Assembly (NCBI GenBank): GCA_902488525.1
Contig: CABTWP010000058.1
Coordinates: forward strand, 1 to 9,645
DNA: 9,645 nucleotides
Direction: 5' to 3'
From: an uncultured Collinsella sp.
GTDB taxonomy: Bacteria > Actinomycetota > Coriobacteriia > Coriobacteriales > Coriobacteriaceae
Both the position numbers and the translations under genes were made by a program. Below the pieces are notes generated by a model. That model ran no database searches. It saw only the letters and a list, made by a program, of their open reading frames with translations, and was not told the origin of the DNA. Shown one piece after another: positions 7,392-9,645 of this stretch (its first letter is position 1; every line of letters starts with the position of its first letter).

Positions 7392-7397
7392 ATTCTA
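7392..7397 (-). promoter_or_regulatory. Probable -10 element of an internal promoter for acpP
   Basis: TAGAAT (5 of 6 with TATAAT) lies in the 123-bp plsX-acpP gap, the longest intergenic gap inside the minus-strand block. No strong -35 is visible: the best candidate at 17-18 bp is a weak TGCTTC/GCTTCG. A start near 7385 would give a leader of about 65 nt. A dedicated promoter would fit the high demand for ACP. Confidence 0.4.
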
Positions 7398-7444
7398 CCC
7401 CACGACGAAGGCCGCGAAGCACATAACAGTGCCCTAACTCGCTC

Positions 7445-8464
7445 CTACAAAACGATGCCGTCCATAGAGTTGGCAACGTTCTCGACCAGCCCGGCGCGCA
7501 CGGCCTCCGCCGCGGCGAGCGTACCGTTTTTGACGGCCTCGACCGAGGTGGCACCGTGGCCAATCAGGACCACGCCACGCAGGCCCAGCAGAATGGCGCC
7601 GCCTTTGGCATCGCCCGAAAGCTTTGCCTTGATCTCGCGCATCTGCTTTTTGATGAGCAGCGCGGCGATCTTAGTGCCGAGCGAAGCCATAAAGGCACCC
7701 TTGAGTTCTTGCAGCAAAAACTTAGCGGCGCCCTCGGTTGCCTTGAGCGCGATGTTGCCCGACATGCCATCGGCAACGACAACGTCAAAGTTACCCGAGG
7801 TCAGGTCGGTGCCCTCGCAGTTGCCCACAAAGCCGGGAACAGCAGCCTTCATGGCAGGAAAGCACGCCTTGGTAAAATTGGAGCCCTTCTCATCCTCGGT
7901 GCCGTTGCCGAGCAGACCAACGCGGGGATGCTCAATGCCCAAGACGACGCGCGCATAGGCGCTACCCATCTGGGCAAAACGCACCATATCGTCGACCTCG
8001 ACATCGGGGTTGGCGCCCATGTCGCACAGGACCGTCAGGCCGCCGGCGCGGTTGGGCAGTGCATTGGTGAGGCACGGACGCACCGGCTGCTTCTTGCCCT
8101 CGGCCTGATACCTAAACGGCGTCACGTAGGCGGTAGCGGCGGCGGTCATGGCGCCGGTGGAGCCGGCAGAGAAGAACGCATCCGCGTTGCCCTTCTTAAT
8201 GGCGCGGCAGGCAAGCACGATCGAGGACTTGCGCTTGGTCATCACGGCTCGAATGGGATCGTCATCCATGGCGATGACATCGGGCGCCTCCAAGGCCTCA
8301 ACGCGAGCGTGAGCCGCGGCAAAGGGGTTCACGATCTCTGCAGGACCGACGGCCAAGACCTCGATATCGGGATCCGCCGCAAGCGCCGCCTCGATACCTT
8401 CGAGGACAACCTGAGGCTTCTCGTCTCCGCCCACAACGTCTACACAAACGCGAACGTTACTCAT
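7445..8464 (-). CDS. plsX: Phosphate acyltransferase PlsX
   Basis: This 339-residue peripheral membrane enzyme makes acyl-phosphate from acyl-ACP and phosphate, the first step of phosphatidic acid synthesis with PlsY. Family landmarks are the N-terminal strand and VDVVGGDEKP (usual form DAMGGDHAP), SAGSTGAM (99-106), DMGAN (148-152), RVGLLGNGTEDEKG, GNCEGTDL (214-221), DGMSGNIALK (232-241) and the C-terminal GLRGVVLIGHGAT. Two in-frame ATGs lie 6 nt apart. The second (8462-8464) is chosen because AAGGAG is 7 nt before it and only 1 nt before the first, and because MSNVRVCVDVVGG matches the family start. A terminator-like hairpin sits immediately upstream, after rpmF. The neighbouring acpP encodes the acyl carrier it works with. 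Confidence 0.95.
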   Translation of the reverse strand: MSNVRVCVDVVGGDEKPQVVLEGIEAALAADPDIEVLAVGPAEIVNPFAAAHARVEALEAPDVIAMDDDPIRAVMTKRKSSIVLACRAIKKGNADAFFSAGSTGAMTAAATAYVTPFRYQAEGKKQPVRPCLTNALPNRAGGLTVLCDMGANPDVEVDDMVRFAQMGSAYARVVLGIEHPRVGLLGNGTEDEKGSNFTKACFPAMKAAVPGFVGNCEGTDLTSGNFDVVVADGMSGNIALKATEGAAKFLLQELKGAFMASLGTKIAALLIKKQMREIKAKLSGDAKGGAILLGLRGVVLIGHGATSVEAVKNGTLAAAEAVRAGLVENVANSMDGIVL

Positions 8465-8471
8465 ATACATA

Positions 8472-8477
8472 CTCCTT
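8472..8477 (-). promoter_or_regulatory. plsX ribosome binding site
   Basis: AAGGAG lies 7 nt before the ATG at 8464 and 1 nt before the ATG at 8470, so it selects the downstream start. It begins 7 nt after the terminator-like stem and could pair with 8541-8550 (see findings). Confidence 0.75.
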
Positions 8478-8484
8478 ATACAAA

Positions 8485-8511
8485 AATGGCCGACTCATTG
8501 AGCCGGCCATT
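8485..8511 (-). terminator. Intrinsic terminator or attenuator between rpmF and plsX
   Basis: On the minus strand AATGGCCGGCTC and GAGTCGGCCATT form a 12-bp stem with a 3-nt AAT loop, followed directly by TTTG (five T in a row counting the stem end). One pair is G·U in the minus-strand RNA but A-C in plus-strand RNA, which supports minus-strand function. It would end rpmF transcripts and let only part of transcription continue into plsX, since no clear plsX promoter lies downstream. Confidence 0.75.
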
Positions 8512-8514
8512 GTG

Positions 8515-8528
8515 GTTCCAGTTGGAAC
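8515..8528 (-). promoter_or_regulatory. Small hairpin upstream of the rpmF-plsX terminator
   Basis: GTTCC and GGAAC pair around AACT, 3 nt before the terminator stem. With only 5 bp it may be chance. It matters mainly as part of the possible structured rpmF-plsX leader. Confidence 0.35.
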
Positions 8529-8551
8529 GGCATCGCATCCAGAGTATACAG

Positions 8552-8731
8552 TTACTCGGTAACGATAACCTCGCGGTCCTTGTAGAAACCGCAGCTGGGG
8601 CACACGTGGTGCGGGAGCTTGACAGCGCCGCAACGGGGGCACGTGGACTGAGCCGCAGCCGAGATCTTCATGTTGGCGGAACGGCGGGTGTGAGTGCGGA
8701 TACGACCCTGCTTTTGTTTAGGTACGGGCAT
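8552..8731 (-). CDS. rpmF: Large ribosomal subunit protein bL32
   Basis: This 59-residue protein begins MPVPKQKQGRIRTHTRRSAN, the L32 N-terminus, and is rich in Arg and Lys. It carries a zinc ribbon with CPRCG (31-35) and CPSCG (44-48), so it is the four-cysteine zinc-binding form of L32. It is a structural protein of the 50S subunit near the peptidyl transferase region. Start ATG at 8729-8731 has GGAAGG upstream; stop TAA at 8552-8554. It lies between yceD and plsX, the arrangement seen in many bacteria, and is followed by a terminator-like hairpin. Keeping zinc-binding L32 suggests that any zinc-independent paralogue would be elsewhere. Confidence 0.96.
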   Translation of the reverse strand: MPVPKQKQGRIRTHTRRSANMKISAAAQSTCPRCGAVKLPHHVCPSCGFYKDREVIVTE

Positions 8732-8778
8732 AGTGACCTTCCTTATGAACTATCCAGTGTGGCGATTACGCGCAAGTA

Positions 8779-8806
8779 GCGATACTACCACAGTTTTACT
8801 CGTCAA
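8779..8806 (-). promoter_or_regulatory. Possible promoter for rpmF
   Basis: TTGACG (8801-8806, within the last yceD codons) is separated by 16 bp from TATCGC (8779-8784) in the 64-bp yceD-rpmF gap. The -35 matches 5 of 6 bases, but the -10 matches only 3 of 6. A start would fall about 40 nt before the rpmF ATG. Weak, listed because the gap is large for this block. Confidence 0.25.
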
Positions 8807-9350
8807 GCTTGAGATTCTTCAATGCTGCAAATGGATTTTCCGTGGCAGCGGCCCATTCGGCCTCTGCTTGAGCGGCGCAATCGCATTGCTCGACGTTGAG
8901 ATTGATGCCGCACGTGGGGCATAGGCCGCGGCAATCGGGCTTGCACAGGACAACGAACGGCGTGTCCATGACGACCGCGTCGTTGATGGGCTCACCCAGA
9001 TCGACGATGCGATCCTCGCCCAGCAGCTCGTAGCCGTCTTCATAGGCCTCGGGATCCTCAGGCTCGTTAAAGAGATAGAATTCCTCGATCTCGCCGGCAA
9101 TATCAAACGAAGCGGGCTCCAGGCAACGGTCGCACTCACCGGTTGCGTGCGCGCGGACCATGCCCGTGAGCAGAACACCGGTGCCGGCATTGGTAAATAC
9201 CACGTCGTAGTCAATGCCGTCCTGCAACTGGTACTCCTTCTCGCCCACCGTATAGGTGGCGACATCGACCTTGCCAGTCAGCGGATACGAGTCTCCGGGA
9301 AACTCGAGCTGCTCGGAAAGATCGACGGTAACGCTCGGGAACTCAGCCAT
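8796..9350 (-). CDS. yceD: YceD family protein (DUF177), possible 23S rRNA/L32 accumulation factor
   Basis: This 184-residue protein matches the DUF177/YceD family, whose members lie upstream of rpmF in very many bacteria and have been linked to 23S rRNA accumulation. It shows the mid-protein ECDRCLEP motif (C73, C76) and the C-terminal cluster LCKPDCRGLCPTCGINLN with C136, C140, C144 and C147, then CDC at 156-158, likely a zinc-binding site. The acidic stretch FNEPEDPEAYEDGYELLGED lies between them. ATG at 9348-9350 is chosen because it overlaps the upstream stop as TAATG and gives the family-like N-terminus MAEFPSVTVDLSEQL. An in-frame TTG at 9399-9401 would add 17 residues inside the upstream gene and is less likely. 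The function is inferred from family and context. Confidence 0.9.
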   Translation of the reverse strand: MAEFPSVTVDLSEQLEFPGDSYPLTGKVDVATYTVGEKEYQLQDGIDYDVVFTNAGTGVLLTGMVRAHATGECDRCLEPASFDIAGEIEEFYLFNEPEDPEAYEDGYELLGEDRIVDLGEPINDAVVMDTPFVVLCKPDCRGLCPTCGINLNVEQCDCAAQAEAEWAAATENPFAALKNLKLDE

Positions 9351-9645
9351 TACCACTGACCGTTCTGCTGGGCGGCACCCTCGTTGAGCTGCTGGCGACA
9401 ACGGGTGACGGTGCCGGTCAGGCTCTTGAGGTTCTCCTCGAGATGCGTAAAGACCTGCTCGGCGTAATCCTCGGCGGCATAGCGCGTCTCGCGCTCGTAC
9501 TGCTGGGCACGGTCGCGAATGTCGTCGGCCTGCTGCTGCGCTAAGCGAACGATCTCCTGCTCACCGGCAATGGTGAGCGCCTGCTGCTGAGCATCGGCAA
9601 TCATGGAATCGGCCTGCGCGGCGGCGGCGGCCATACGCTCCACAC
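9350..9645 (-). CDS. SepIVA/DivIVA-like coiled-coil protein, 5' truncated by window edge
   Basis: About 98 codons of the 3' end are visible; the reading frame is open through the right edge, so the start lies outside. The visible part is a continuous Ala/Gln/Glu-rich helix predicted to be coiled coil, with the segment RYAAEDYAEQVFTHLEENLKSL and a closing TRCRQQLNE. This resembles the C-terminus of DivIVA-like proteins such as mycobacterial SepIVA, whose gene also lies directly upstream of a DUF177 gene. Such proteins act in polar growth or division at the membrane. Similar coiled coils are often labelled ATP synthase b-subunit-like by mistake, and no membrane segment is visible to support that label. 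The stop TAA overlaps the yceD ATG by one base. Confidence 0.65.
   Translation of the reverse strand, partial: VERMAAAAAQADSMIADAQQQALTIAGEQEIVRLAQQQADDIRDRAQQYERETRYAAEDYAEQVFTHLEENLKSLTGTVTRCRQQLNEGAAQQNGQW

Noticed and set aside
7418..7435. Hairpin after plsX (GGGCAC with GTGCTT) as a plsX terminator
   Set aside because: Only 6 bp with two G·U pairs, and no T tract follows.
8543..8548. TATACT as a full promoter for plsX
   Set aside because: No -35-like hexamer at 16-18 bp and no extended -10; kept only as a possibility inside the intergenic finding.
7556..8779. 407-codon plus-strand open frame opposite plsX and rpmF
   Set aside because: It runs across the plsX-rpmF gap and the terminator hairpin and is antisense to two clear genes.
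9351..9401. Extended yceD starting at TTG 9399-9401
   Set aside because: The 17 added residues overlap the upstream gene and do not look like the family N-terminus; the ATG at 9350 is coupled by TAATG.

Overview
The window is GC-rich bacterial DNA carrying one compact, co-oriented housekeeping gene block on the minus strand and the end of one unrelated plus-strand gene. Gene content and order point to the actinobacterial class Coriobacteriia, probably a Collinsella-like gut anaerobe. The reasons are high GC, a SepIVA/DivIVA-like coiled-coil gene next to a DUF177 (YceD) gene as in Actinobacteria, and a Firmicute-like plsX-acpP-rnc-smc-ftsY-ffh run. The genus is an inference from gene order and protein style; no 16S or marker comparison was possible.

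Layout, left to right: (1) 2-283, plus strand: the C-terminal part of a NifX/NifB-type (dinitrogenase Fe-Mo cofactor family) domain protein ending in a striking His/Cys-rich tail; its 5' end is outside the window. (2) 284-399: convergent intergenic region with a perfect 17-bp hairpin that ends both converging transcripts. (3) Minus strand, read from the right edge: SepIVA/DivIVA-like coiled-coil protein (5' truncated), yceD/DUF177, rpmF (L32, 59 codons), plsX, acpP, rnc, smc, ftsY, ffh. Gaps are 123 bp or less, and several genes are coupled by overlap (TAATG) or lie 3-10 bp apart.

How the genes work together: L32 is a ribosomal protein. YceD is linked to 23S rRNA and L32 supply in other bacteria, and RNase III processes rRNA precursors. 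PlsX and ACP feed phospholipid synthesis. Smc condenses and segregates the chromosome. FtsY and Ffh are the receptor and core GTPase of the signal recognition particle. The SepIVA-like protein probably acts in growth or division at the envelope. The block therefore joins ribosome assembly, membrane lipid supply, membrane protein targeting and chromosome segregation.

Most of the window is ordinary core genome. The parts worth a second look are small: a structured rpmF-plsX intergenic region with a terminator-like hairpin and a possible helix that hides the plsX ribosome binding site; a hairpin just downstream of a probable -10 element before acpP; an Asp-to-Asn replacement at a catalytic metal-ligand position of RNase III; an unusual ACP recognition helix; and the metal-binding tail of the NifX-like protein. 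I found no mobile element, CRISPR array, tRNA or rRNA, and no convincing new multi-gene system.
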